From NCBI GenBank assembly GCA_049965795.1, contig JBMFVW010000007.1:1-58014 (forward strand): DNA of 58,014 nucleotides, written 5' to 3'. Shown here in pieces: positions 35,946 through 44,914 of this stretch. This DNA is from Acidulodesulfobacterium_A sp049965795. GTDB lineage: Bacteria > SZUA-79 > Acidulodesulfobacterales > Acidulodesulfobacteraceae. Position 1 is the first letter of the stretch. Every line of letters starts with the position of its first letter. Both the position numbers and the translations under genes were made by a program. The notes beneath the pieces were generated by a model. The model searched no databases. It was not told the origin of the DNA and saw only the letters and a list, made by a program, of their open reading frames with translations.

Positions 35946-37853
35946 CTAATCTTCCTCTATAGTAGATAAATCTCCTTCGCTTATACCCATTTCCCTCGCT
36001 TTCAATACTCTTCTCATAATTTTTCCGCTTCTAGTTTTAGGAAGGGAATCTACAAACTCAATCTCATCAGGTTTCGCAATAGGACCCAGCGTTTTTCCCA
36101 CATTAGCTTTAATATCGTCAATAAGGGCATCGGTTTTATCTATGCCGGGCTTTAACACTACGAAAGCTTTTATCGAATTGCCTTTAACGTCGTGGGGTTT
36201 GCCTATTACCGCAGACTCGGCAACCGCTTCGTGGGTAATTAAAGCACTTTCTATCTCGGCTGTTCCCAGCCTGTATCCAGAAACTTTAATTACGTCGTCT
36301 ATCCTGCCCATAACGTAAAAATAACCGTCTTCATCTCTTTTCGCGGTATCTCCGGCAAGATATACACCGTTAAATTTAGAAAAATATGTCTCTTTATATC
36401 TGTTTTCGTCTTTATAAATAGTCCTCATCATGGAAGGCCACGGCTTTTTAATTACAAGATAACCGCCTTTGTTAGGCTCTTCCACGCTTTTACCGTTTTC
36501 GTCGAAAATATCGGCATCAATACCAAGAAACGGTTTTCCGCAGGAACCTGGTTTTAAAGGAAGAGATGGAACAGGCGTAATCAAAAACATGCCGGATTCT
36601 GTCTGCCACCACGTGTCCATAATAGGGCATCTTTCTTTGCCTATATGCTTATAATACCAGCGCCAGACTTCAGGATTTATGGGTTCGCCGACGCTTCCGA
36701 GAATTTTAATGGAACTGAGATTATGCCTGTTAGGCCAGTTTTCACCGAATCTCATTACGCCTCTTACAGCCGTAGGGGAAGTATAAAATATATTTACGGC
36801 ATGTTTTTCGACTATTCTCCACCATCTGTCCGGATAAGGATAATAAGGCGAACCTTCAACCATAAGCGTCGTAGCCCCGTTAATCAAAGGTCCGTAAATT
36901 ATATAGGAATGTCCCGTTATCCAGCCCGGATCGGCTGCGCACCAGTAAGTATCGGTATCGTTTATGTTGAAAACGTATTTTGAAGTTATATACGTTCCTA
37001 CGGAATATCCGCCGTGAACATGCAATATGCCTTTAGGTTTTCCTGTAGTTCCCGATGTATAAAGTATAAAAAGAGGGTCTTCGGCATCAAGCTCTTCGGT
37101 TTTAAGATAAGGGTTAGCTATCGGCAGTTTCATAAGTTCATCGTAATAAAAATCCCTCGAAGTATCCATAGAAACTTCTTTACACGTTCTTTTTACTACA
37201 ATAACGGTTTGAACGACCGGAGCTTTGGTTACCGCTTCGTCTGCTATTTTTTTAAGCTCTACAATTTTACCGCCCCTGTATGCTCCATCGGCAGTAATAA
37301 GCAGTTTGCTTTGTGCGTCTATTATTCTGTCCTTAAGTGCCAAAGCAGAAAAACCTGCGTAAACTACGCTATGGATTGCTCCTATTTTAGCGCATGCCAG
37401 CATGCTGATAGCTATTTCCGGTATGTTTGGAAGATAAATAGTAACCGTATCGCCTTTTTTTATTCCAAAACTTTTTAAGACGTTTGCAAACTTATTTACC
37501 TCTTTATATAAAGAGAAATAAGTATAAACCCTTTCCGTGCCGTCTTCGCCTTCCCATATTATCGCGAGCTTATTTTTTCTAAAAGTATTTATATGTCTGT
37601 CTAATGCATTATGGACTATATTGGTCTTGCCTCCAGTAAACCATTTATAAAACGGAGGATTTGATTGGTCCAATACTTTATCCCAGTGCTTGAACCATGA
37701 CAGTTGTTTTGCCGTTTCGTCCCAAAATTTTTCGTTTTCTTTTATGGAATATTCGTGTAATTTATCGTAATCCTCGACATAGCTATTTTTCAAAATTTCT
37801 TTAGACGGAAGAAAAATATCCTTCTCCTGAAACAGACTGTCAAAAGTGCTCAT
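35946..37853 (-). CDS. acs: Acetyl-CoA synthetase
   Basis: Activates acetate with ATP and CoA through an acetyl-adenylate. 635 residues. The adenylate-forming motif is YTSGTTGKPKGILHVHGGY, with the motif DTWWQTESG following. The C-terminal PKTRSGKIMRRVLKA holds the catalytic Lys, which in other species is switched off by acetylation. GGAGG lies 9 bases before ATG. It follows the chemoreceptor gene by 48 bases and may share its transcript. With the acyl-phosphate pathway at 1800-2741 incomplete here, Acs is the clear acetate route in this window. Confidence 0.95.
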   Translation of the reverse strand: MSTFDSLFQEKDIFLPSKEILKNSYVEDYDKLHEYSIKENEKFWDETAKQLSWFKHWDKVLDQSNPPFYKWFTGGKTNIVHNALDRHINTFRKNKLAIIWEGEDGTERVYTYFSLYKEVNKFANVLKSFGIKKGDTVTIYLPNIPEIAISMLACAKIGAIHSVVYAGFSALALKDRIIDAQSKLLITADGAYRGGKIVELKKIADEAVTKAPVVQTVIVVKRTCKEVSMDTSRDFYYDELMKLPIANPYLKTEELDAEDPLFILYTSGTTGKPKGILHVHGGYSVGTYITSKYVFNINDTDTYWCAADPGWITGHSYIIYGPLINGATTLMVEGSPYYPYPDRWWRIVEKHAVNIFYTSPTAVRGVMRFGENWPNRHNLSSIKILGSVGEPINPEVWRWYYKHIGKERCPIMDTWWQTESGMFLITPVPSLPLKPGSCGKPFLGIDADIFDENGKSVEEPNKGGYLVIKKPWPSMMRTIYKDENRYKETYFSKFNGVYLAGDTAKRDEDGYFYVMGRIDDVIKVSGYRLGTAEIESALITHEAVAESAVIGKPHDVKGNSIKAFVVLKPGIDKTDALIDDIKANVGKTLGPIAKPDEIEFVDSLPKTRSGKIMRRVLKAREMGISEGDLSTIEED

Positions 37854-37901
37854 AAAGTAAATCCTCCATAAACATAAAGTAAATTTATTTTTATTAAATT
37901 A

Positions 37902-39689
37902 TTAATATTTAAATTTCTTCAATATACTGATTAATTTTTCAAGCTCTCCGTAAATAGATGCAGCCTCTTTTGCCGTATTGGCAGATTTTTCAGAATTAGA
38001 CACCGACAGATTAGATACAGTTTCGATATTTTGAGAAATTTCATTTGTAGCGGCGGTCTGCTCTTCGGAAGCTGCAGCTATAGAACTTATCTGATCGGTT
38101 AAAACAACTATATTCTTTTCTATGCTATCAAGTGATTCTCCTGCTTGCGAAGCATAATCAACGGATAAATTTACTTCGGTTAATGTCTTATCCATAGAAG
38201 TTTTGGTATTTTGGGTGCTTTGCTGCATAGTCTGAACTTTAGCCACTATTTCTTTTGTAGCTTTTACGGTTCTTTCTGCTAGTTTTCTTACTTCGTCGGC
38301 GACGACGGCAAATCCTCTTCCCGATTCTCCGGCGCGGGCAGCTTCTATAGCGGCATTAAGAGCAAGCAGGTTAGTCTGATCGGCTATATCGTTAATAACG
38401 GATATTATTTCCCCTATTTCAAACGAACTTTGCTCTAATCCGTTTATTAATCCTCCCAGCTGCTGGGTAAGCACGGCTACGTTTTTGATACCGGATATTG
38501 ATTTTTCTACTATATCGAATCCGCTTTTTGCGCTGTCGGATGCTTCTTTGGCAATAGAACTTACGTTCTGCGTATTTTTAGCAATTTCTTTAATGGTCTG
38601 AGACATCTCTTCCGAAGCGGCGGCTACATGCGTCGCAAGTTCCGCCTGCTCCTGCGCTTTACCGCTTATTTCATCGACGTGCCCTTCTATAGTAGTGCTT
38701 ACGTCGACTATAGTCATTGCTTCTTCGGTAATAGACTTTACTATCTCTCTAATATCTATAATAAATTTATTAAATTCGTTAACAACGGCAGTAATTTCGT
38801 CATAAACCGAATTTTTATAGACTTTACAATGTTTACAAATATGCTCTCCTTTTTCGCCGAATTTTTCTATCTGTTTATCCCAGCATCTCGGCTCAAGTTC
38901 CGATTCGTCCAACATGCACTGCCTGTGACGATTTGATATAATTTTCGGTTTATCGAAACAATCCATCGGAATCAATTTGCTTAAATCGCCTTCTCCTTTA
39001 GATATATCTCTAACCCTGTTATAAAAATTAGTAATAGGCTTTATAAAGGTTTGATTAAGCATTAAATACATTAGTAATATTGCTATAAGTATTAATATAA
39101 TAGAGAATATAACGACGTTCCGCATAAAAATATTTGAAGCTTTGACCGTATTTTTAAGAGAATATACAAGTTCAACTCCGCCGAGAACCGTGCCTGGCTT
39201 TACGTTATGACATTCAAGGCAGTCTATGCCTCTTGACATTTTTTTTGCAATAAATGGAACACCCACTTTCAAATATTTCTGTCCGTTTTTTTCATAAACG
39301 CTTATTATCTCTTTCTTTGACGAAAGTATTTCTTTATCGAAATTAGTAACGGCCGCCTCCTGCTTTAAACCTTGTCCGAATTCTTTGTTTACGGAGTTGC
39401 CCCTCACCAACTTAAAAGACTTAATCCCCTTGATTTTTCTGTATATGCCGAATAACTGGCGCCTATCGGCTTTATTGGTAATTGTGCCGTCAAGCATCAT
39501 AGCATTTAAACTAGAAAGCATTGTTTTTGCGGTAACCACGGCATCAAAAGAAGTTGTTTTTACAGACATCTTATTTTGAAAATATAATGCATAATAAGTA
39601 AGCGCGAAAAGCACCACTATTGCAGCAATTATAATCATTGAAATAAGTTTGGTTTTAATAGAAGTCTTTTTAATTATAGATAAATTCAT
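37902..39689 (-). CDS. Methyl-accepting chemotaxis protein with haem c-type sensor and Cys-rich insert
   Basis: 595 residues. TM1 is at about 14-36. A periplasmic domain of DUF3365/Tll0287 type (about 40-185) contains C157-L-E-C160-H161, a CXXCH c-type haem site. TM2 is about 189-211, then HAMP. Between HAMP and the signalling domain is a cytoplasmic cysteine-rich stretch (C244, C258, C269, C285, C288; the last pair CKHC) that is not part of a normal receptor. The signalling hairpin tip is NLLALNAAIEAARAGESGRG. It probably senses redox state, oxygen, NO or another haem ligand. GGGAGGG lies 11 bases before ATG. No che genes are in the window. Confidence 0.9.
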   Translation of the reverse strand: MNLSIIKKTSIKTKLISMIIIAAIVVLFALTYYALYFQNKMSVKTTSFDAVVTAKTMLSSLNAMMLDGTITNKADRRQLFGIYRKIKGIKSFKLVRGNSVNKEFGQGLKQEAAVTNFDKEILSSKKEIISVYEKNGQKYLKVGVPFIAKKMSRGIDCLECHNVKPGTVLGGVELVYSLKNTVKASNIFMRNVVIFSIILILIAILLMYLMLNQTFIKPITNFYNRVRDISKGEGDLSKLIPMDCFDKPKIISNRHRQCMLDESELEPRCWDKQIEKFGEKGEHICKHCKVYKNSVYDEITAVVNEFNKFIIDIREIVKSITEEAMTIVDVSTTIEGHVDEISGKAQEQAELATHVAAASEEMSQTIKEIAKNTQNVSSIAKEASDSAKSGFDIVEKSISGIKNVAVLTQQLGGLINGLEQSSFEIGEIISVINDIADQTNLLALNAAIEAARAGESGRGFAVVADEVRKLAERTVKATKEIVAKVQTMQQSTQNTKTSMDKTLTEVNLSVDYASQAGESLDSIEKNIVVLTDQISSIAAASEEQTAATNEISQNIETVSNLSVSNSEKSANTAKEAASIYGELEKLISILKKFKY

Positions 39690-39815
39690 ACAGACACGCT
39701 CCCTCCCTTAGGATATAACAAATTATTTTCAATAAAACCGATATTTTATTATTTTAATCCAATAAAAAAAAATATGTTACAATTATTTTTTAAAACAATA
39801 AATAAACTTAATTAG

Positions 39816-41162
39816 TTAAATTTTTATACCTGCAAGCTTTCTGTAAACCGACCTTTCGCTTTCGCCTATAATATCTGCTATTTCGGCTCTCGTATGCCCT
39901 TTGGAAAGGAGATAGCTTATGTATTTCTCTTCTATTTCTTTAATAGGTATTTTTTTTTCGAACATTCCAAACTCGTCTCCGCAGTTCAAATTTTTGCCGC
40001 CGGCAATCTCAAGCTGAATAGCATCGTCCGTAATTTTTTCTTTATCTTCGCATAAAACTATAGATCTTTCTATTACGTTTTTCAGCTCCCTGACGTTTCC
40101 GGGCCAAGCGTAATCCATTAACTTATTTAATGCCGATTGAGAAATAGGCTTAGAATACTGAACTTTATTTTCTTTAGTTATAAAATAATGCGCCAAATAA
40201 GGAATATCTTCTTTTCGTTCCCTTAAGGGCGGAATTTCTACAATAAAACCGCTTATCCTGTAAAACAGATCTCCCCTGAATTTACCGTCTTCTACCATCT
40301 TTTTTAAATTTTTATTAGTTGCCGTAATAATCCTGGTATCTATAGAAATATTTTTAGACGAACCTACCCTTCTAAAACTTTTGGTGTCGATTATCCTTAA
40401 GAGTTTTGCCTGTATTATACTGCTTACTTCGCCTATCTCGTCGATAAAAAGAGTTCCTTTATCGGCATATTCGAGGAGTCCTTTTTTAAGGGCATCCGCT
40501 CCGGTAAACGAACCTCTTTCATGTCCGAATAGTTCGGATTCGAAAAGATTCTCGGATAAATTGCAGGAGTCGACAATGATAAAAGGATTATCTCTTCTTG
40601 GAGAAAGTCTATGGAGCAAGTTTGCACTCAGTTCCTTACCTGTTCCGGATTCTCCGAATATCAATACGTTTAAATTAGATTTTGCCGCTACGGTAATATC
40701 TTCGATAACCTTAGCAGCGGCTTTAGATTTTCCTATAAAAAATTTTTTAAATATTTCTCTCTTAAAATAAGAGGCATAATTTTTAAGCTGTAATTTTTCT
40801 ACCAGTTTTTTCAATGTTATACTAAGCTCTTCCAAGCTTAAAGGTTTCACTAAATAGTCGCATGCTCCTATCTTTAAAGCCGATACCGCCGAATCGACGC
40901 TGCCGAATGCGGTAAGAATTATCATCTCTATATCTTCCGATTTAGACTTTACGATTTTTAACAGTTCTATGCCGGTTTTTCCCGGAAGTTTTAAATCGGA
41001 TATTATAATATTAAAAAAATCTTTTTCTAATCTGCCTATAGCTTCTTCGGCAGAATTTGCCGATTCTACATCGTAACCTTCGTTTTTTAAAAAATCGGAG
41101 AGAATTTTCCTGTAATTTATATCGTCATCGACTATAAGTATAGAAACTGAGTGGTTGTCCAT
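39816..41162 (-). CDS. Sigma-54-dependent response regulator (NtrC family)
   Basis: Receiver domain with the DDD acidic pocket and phospho-Asp in IIISDLKLPG. The AAA+ domain has Walker A GESGTGKE, the sigma-54 loop GSFTGA (variant of GAFTGA), Walker B TLFIDEIGEV and an arginine-finger region. A Fis-type HTH follows (HTRAEIADIIGESERSVYRKL). The open frame reaches 41228, but its first 11 codons come from a palindromic repeat (41197-41225), so I start at MDNHSVSIL (448 residues). It activates sigma-54 promoters when phosphorylated, presumably by the kinase encoded 75 bases upstream. Targets are unknown; acs or the receptor are candidates by position. Confidence 0.92.
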   Translation of the reverse strand: MDNHSVSILIVDDDINYRKILSDFLKNEGYDVESANSAEEAIGRLEKDFFNIIISDLKLPGKTGIELLKIVKSKSEDIEMIILTAFGSVDSAVSALKIGACDYLVKPLSLEELSITLKKLVEKLQLKNYASYFKREIFKKFFIGKSKAAAKVIEDITVAAKSNLNVLIFGESGTGKELSANLLHRLSPRRDNPFIIVDSCNLSENLFESELFGHERGSFTGADALKKGLLEYADKGTLFIDEIGEVSSIIQAKLLRIIDTKSFRRVGSSKNISIDTRIITATNKNLKKMVEDGKFRGDLFYRISGFIVEIPPLRERKEDIPYLAHYFITKENKVQYSKPISQSALNKLMDYAWPGNVRELKNVIERSIVLCEDKEKITDDAIQLEIAGGKNLNCGDEFGMFEKKIPIKEIEEKYISYLLSKGHTRAEIADIIGESERSVYRKLAGIKI

Positions 41163-41196
41163 CTTTAAATGATTTAAATTACAAATATATTTAGAT

Positions 41197-41225
41197 ATGG
41201 GAATAGAATTTAATTCTGTCCCCAT
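41197..41225. repeat. Palindromic repeat, family A, between kinase and regulator genes
   Basis: Arms 41197-41210 and 41212-41225 around a central T with two non-Watson-Crick positions. Its minus strand reads ATGGGGACAGAATT, giving a spurious in-frame ATG and the peptide MGTELNSIP in front of the regulator. Confidence 0.75.
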
Positions 41226-41237
41226 CAAAAATTAATA

Positions 41238-42392
41238 TTAAATTTCTTTATCTTCCGAAAAATTTTTCTTTATCGGAACTTTTATAGTAAATTTTGTTCC
41301 ATAATCAATTTTTGATCTGACCTCGATAGATCCGCCGAGAGATTTAATAATACTCATAGATATAGACAATCCTAGCCCTGTACTTACGGAGTTCTTTCTT
41401 TTAGAAAAAAACGGGTTGAAAATTTTTTTAATATCTTCCTGCGCTATACCGCATCCGTTATCGACTATTATTATATAGATATAATCTTTTATTTTTTTTG
41501 TTATAAAATAGACTATTCCGGTTTCCTCGCGGACCGCCTGAACTGCGTTTAAACCGATATTTAATAAAACCTGTCTTAGCCCTGCTTCGGAAAAACTTAT
41601 AAGCGGAATATTACATGTAAGGTTCTTTTTTATCATAATATTTTTTTTTACAGCGGTGAAAGAAATAAGCGCAAGCGTTTCTTCTATCGAATTGTTTACG
41701 TTAACTATATCTGTGAAATTGGAAACCGGACGCGATAAAGTTAGGAGTTTTTTTGTGATATCTTTACACCTTTCAATTTCATCCTTCATTAATTCAAAAT
41801 ATTTCTTAATATCGCATCCGCCTTCTTTTATTATATTTGCTATATCTTTATTTTGAATAAGTTCGGAATTGCCGGCGCATATTTTTATCATATCTATAGA
41901 TGCAAGGATATTGTTGAGCGGATTGTTTATTTCGTGGGCGACGCCTTCCGCAAGAAGTCCGACTTCGGACAAACGCTGGGATAGATTGAATTTTAAGTGG
42001 GCATTGGAACCGTTTCCGAGGCATCTCAAAACCTCTACGGCATATCTTTTTCCGGTTTTTTCATCGGTATAAGGCGCTGAATTTATCTCTACGGCAATTT
42101 CATTGCTGTGTTTTCCGTAATGCCCGTGTATAACTTTTACGGTCTTACCTTTTTTAATAACTTCTTCGATGGAACATGATTCAAGCAGAGGATCACAAGG
42201 CTCGTCCCTAAAATGGCTGACTTTATAACAGTATCCGCCTATTATTTCTGAAGCCTGCATGCCCGAATCGTTTATGAAGCGCTTATTTGCATAAACTATT
42301 TTATAATTTTCGTCAATAACTATAACGCCGTCGCTTATATTATCTAAAATATCGACGGCATTTATCGGCATATCGCTATAATTATTATGCAT
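41238..42392 (-). CDS. PAS-domain sensor histidine kinase
   Basis: 384 residues from MHNNYSDMP. The PAS domain (about 8-125) contains a Cys set (CYKVSH, PCDP, ESCSIEEV) seen in a PAS subgroup common in Desulfobacterota. The HisKA His is in GVAHEINNPLNN. The HATPase has N box NIGLNAVQAV, G1 DNGCGI and G2 GLGLSIS. No membrane segment: cytoplasmic. A GTG at 42416 would add eight residues, but the ATG at 42392 overlaps the stop of a 13-codon leader ORF with a strong ribosome-binding site, so coupled translation from 42392 is likely. Partner: the sigma-54 regulator downstream. Confidence 0.88.
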   Translation of the reverse strand: MHNNYSDMPINAVDILDNISDGVIVIDENYKIVYANKRFINDSGMQASEIIGGYCYKVSHFRDEPCDPLLESCSIEEVIKKGKTVKVIHGHYGKHSNEIAVEINSAPYTDEKTGKRYAVEVLRCLGNGSNAHLKFNLSQRLSEVGLLAEGVAHEINNPLNNILASIDMIKICAGNSELIQNKDIANIIKEGGCDIKKYFELMKDEIERCKDITKKLLTLSRPVSNFTDIVNVNNSIEETLALISFTAVKKNIMIKKNLTCNIPLISFSEAGLRQVLLNIGLNAVQAVREETGIVYFITKKIKDYIYIIIVDNGCGIAQEDIKKIFNPFFSKRKNSVSTGLGLSISMSIIKSLGGSIEVRSKIDYGTKFTIKVPIKKNFSEDKEI

Positions 42393-42426
42393 ATTTATAA
42401 TATACCATACATTCACCTTTAAACAT
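42385..42426 (-). CDS. Thirteen-codon leader ORF coupled to the kinase gene
   Basis: MFKGECMVYYKYA, stop TAA at 42387-42385. An AGGAGGG stands 5 bases before its ATG, the best ribosome-binding site in the region. The kinase ATG (42392) lies inside its last codons, which suggests translational coupling. Too short to judge as a protein. Confidence 0.4.
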   Translation of the reverse strand: MFKGECMVYYKYA

Positions 42427-42497
42427 AACTTCCCTCCTTTTTAAATATATTTTTCTGCGCGTCTTGAAAAAGCATGCCTTTTTCTGGAGAAAAATAT

Positions 42498-42533
42498 GGG
42501 AAGGAGGCCGCAAGCCGACGGGGCGGTTTGCCC
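42498..42533. other. GC-rich hairpin segment just after rho
   Basis: A 36-base block far richer in G+C than its surroundings, with GGGC/GCCC (42521-42524, 42530-42533) and a weaker GGC/GCC hairpin. It starts three bases after the rho stop on the minus strand. It may be the 3' end structure of rho mRNA or a remnant of a structured RNA. Confidence 0.35.
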
Positions 42534-42536
42534 TAA

Positions 42537-43802
42537 TCACTGATTCATCAAGTTTAAAAAGTCGGCGTTAGATTTCGTATTTTTTATTTTGTCGAGCAAA
42601 AACTCCATCGCTTCGGGAGTATCCATAGTGGACAAGAGTTTTCTTAGTATCCATATCTTTTTTAAACGGTCCTTATCGACAAGGAGCTCTTCTTTCCTAG
42701 TACCTGATTTATTTATATCTATTGCAGGGAAAATCCTTTTTTCCGACAGCTTTCTGTCCAAATTAACTTCAAGATTGCCGGTTCCTTTGAATTCTTCGAA
42801 AATTACTTCGTCCATTCGGGAACCGGTATCTATTAAAGCCGTAGCAATAATGGTCAAACTGCCTCCTTCTTCAATATTTCTTGCCGCTCCGAAAAATCTT
42901 TTGGGTTTATGCAGCGCGTTTGAATCTACGCCTCCCGATAAGACTTTCCCCGAAGAAGGTATAGTGACGTTATATGCCCTTGCAAGTCTTGTAATAGAAT
43001 CAAGCAGAATAACTACGTCTTTTCCGGTTTCTACCAATCTTTTCGCTTTTTCTATTACTATTTCTGCAATCTGAATATGTCTCTGCGGCGGTTCGTCGAA
43101 AGTAGAGCTGATAACTTCTCCATTGACGGATCTCTGCATATCGGTAACCTCTTCCGGCCTTTCGTCTATTAAAAGCACCATAAGGAAAATTTCTTTGTGG
43201 TTCGTATTTATAGCATGCGCAATATCCTTAAGCAGCATAGTCTTACCGGTTCTAGGAGGAGCGACTATAAGTCCTCTCTGTCCTTTTCCTATAGGAATTA
43301 ATAAATCCATAAGTCTTGTTGACATATTCTTCGGGTCGAATTCAAGATTTATTTTTTCTTCCGGATATAAAGGCGTCAAATTATCAAATAATATTTTTTC
43401 TTTTGCAATTTCCGGATCCTCGAAGTTTATGCTTTCTACTTTTAAAAGCGCATAAAATCTCTCGCTGTCTTTGGGCGGCCTGATAATTCCGCGTATAGTA
43501 TCTCCGGTTCTTAAACCGAATTTTCTTATCTGCGACGGAGACACATAGATATCATCCGGTCCATGAAGATAATTTGCCTCAAGCGATCTTAAAAATCCGT
43601 ATTGATCCGGCAGAATTTCTAAAACTCCTTCTCCAGAAATCAATCCGTTTTTTTCGGTCTGCTGGTTTTTTTCCGTTTCCGCTTGAAGCAGGGCATATAT
43701 AAGATCCTGCTTGCGCATTCCGGATGCGCCTTCTATATTGTAATCCTTCGCTATTAGCAGCAGCTCGTTAATTTTTTTTGCCGATAACTCCTTAATGTTC
43801 AT
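42537..43802 (-). CDS. rho: Transcription termination factor Rho
   Basis: 421 residues. Hexameric RNA helicase. N-terminal Rho-N helix bundle (1-45, KELSAKKINELL), RNA-binding cold-shock fold (GVLEILPDQYGFLRS), P-loop VAPPRTGKTML, LIDERPEEVTDM and the R-loop/Q-loop segments GGVDSNALHKPKRFFGAARN. No large N-terminal insertion. AAAGGAG precedes the ATG. It follows the GGDEF-like gene by 25 bases. Confidence 0.98.
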   Translation of the reverse strand: MNIKELSAKKINELLLIAKDYNIEGASGMRKQDLIYALLQAETEKNQQTEKNGLISGEGVLEILPDQYGFLRSLEANYLHGPDDIYVSPSQIRKFGLRTGDTIRGIIRPPKDSERFYALLKVESINFEDPEIAKEKILFDNLTPLYPEEKINLEFDPKNMSTRLMDLLIPIGKGQRGLIVAPPRTGKTMLLKDIAHAINTNHKEIFLMVLLIDERPEEVTDMQRSVNGEVISSTFDEPPQRHIQIAEIVIEKAKRLVETGKDVVILLDSITRLARAYNVTIPSSGKVLSGGVDSNALHKPKRFFGAARNIEEGGSLTIIATALIDTGSRMDEVIFEEFKGTGNLEVNLDRKLSEKRIFPAIDINKSGTRKEELLVDKDRLKKIWILRKLLSTMDTPEAMEFLLDKIKNTKSNADFLNLMNQ

Positions 43803-43827
43803 AAAAGAACTCCTTTAAAAATTATTT

Positions 43828-44832
43828 TTATATTACAGCCCACCTTTTTTCTCTTTTTGCATCTATTCTGCGGCCTTCAGCAATGTCCAGAATAGTTCTT
43901 TCGTTGCTGCCGTCGCCCGGAAATTCAGAAACTCCGGCGTTTAACGATAATATATCCTGCCCGTCCTTTTTAAAAGAATCTTCCGTTTCGTCAAATATTT
44001 TTTTAATTACCGTTCCGGACTCTTCTTTTCCTATATTGGGAAATAATATTATGAACTTATTGCCATACCTTGATGCAGTATCAAAAGCTCTTATATTTTT
44101 TTTAATTATATTTGCTATTATTGAAATATTTTTATCTCCGGCAGTGTGTCCGCTGACTGAATTTAACTTATTTAACTGGTTTATAGAAATTAATCCGACC
44201 GACAGTTTGCTGCCGTCTTTTGCCGCTTTCTGCATTTCCTGAAAAAGTTTTTCATGAAAATATTTAAAATTATTAAGTCCTGACACGTAATCTACCTGAG
44301 AGCAGTCCCTCATTACCTGAATAGACCTCTCTGAATTTAAAATATAAGCCAATATAGAAAAAAAAGTATCAAAAACCTTAGCCTTTTGAAAGCAGCAATT
44401 TTTAAAACCTTTAACGGAATATGTTATTACAAAATACGAGTCCGAATAAGGAGTTTTAAGTTCATAAGCGTAAAGTTCGGAAACGTTTTCGTGTTCGAAT
44501 AAACTGCTGTATTCATCGTATTTTTCTTTTTCTTTTTTGAAATCTATAAACAATCCGTCTTTCAAACGGCTTAATGTTTCGATAATTTTAAAAGGGGGAT
44601 TCTCGTTTATTTTTTTAATAAAAAAATTGGAATAGCCTCTGGATATTTTAACGCTTTCGCCCAAATCGTATTGTTTATGCAAAAACATAATGGCGGTTGC
44701 TCCGAAAGAATATTCGAATGAGATATTTACAAAATGCATAATCTCCTCTTTCGTTTTCTTTTGCGAAGCAAACTCTATAAGTTCTTCTATTAACTTATAT
44801 CCTATATCTTCGCAATTTTTATTCTCTTCCAT
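43828..44832 (-). CDS. Degenerate GGDEF-domain protein
   Basis: 334 residues with no membrane segment. Residues 1-165 form an alpha/beta domain of GAF-like appearance (not confirmed). Residues about 178-334 follow the diguanylate cyclase fold (DYVSGLNNFKYFHEKL, SGHTAGDKNISIIANIIK), but the active-site hairpin that should read RYGGDEF is RYGNKF (255-260), one residue short and without the catalytic acids, so c-di-GMP synthesis is not expected. It could bind c-di-GMP or GTP, or act as a scaffold. AGGAGG lies 9 bases before ATG. It lies between coaE and rho. Confidence 0.8.
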   Translation of the reverse strand: MEENKNCEDIGYKLIEELIEFASQKKTKEEIMHFVNISFEYSFGATAIMFLHKQYDLGESVKISRGYSNFFIKKINENPPFKIIETLSRLKDGLFIDFKKEKEKYDEYSSLFEHENVSELYAYELKTPYSDSYFVITYSVKGFKNCCFQKAKVFDTFFSILAYILNSERSIQVMRDCSQVDYVSGLNNFKYFHEKLFQEMQKAAKDGSKLSVGLISINQLNKLNSVSGHTAGDKNISIIANIIKKNIRAFDTASRYGNKFIILFPNIGKEESGTVIKKIFDETEDSFKKDGQDILSLNAGVSEFPGDGSNERTILDIAEGRRIDAKREKRWAVI

Positions 44833-44914
44833 ACAATAATGCCTCCTTTTTCTCCTTTAATTATATTCAAAACAGAATATGCCGGATTATTCTTTATTAT
44901 TTAAATATTATCGC

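Noticed and set aside
42498..42533. Cobalamin or c-di-GMP riboswitch-like letters (GGGAAG...GGC...GCC on plus; GGGCAAACC on minus)
   Set aside because: Only short motif matches. The second c-di-GMP-I segment and the cobalamin box are missing, and the plus-strand reading would point into the rho gene antisense.
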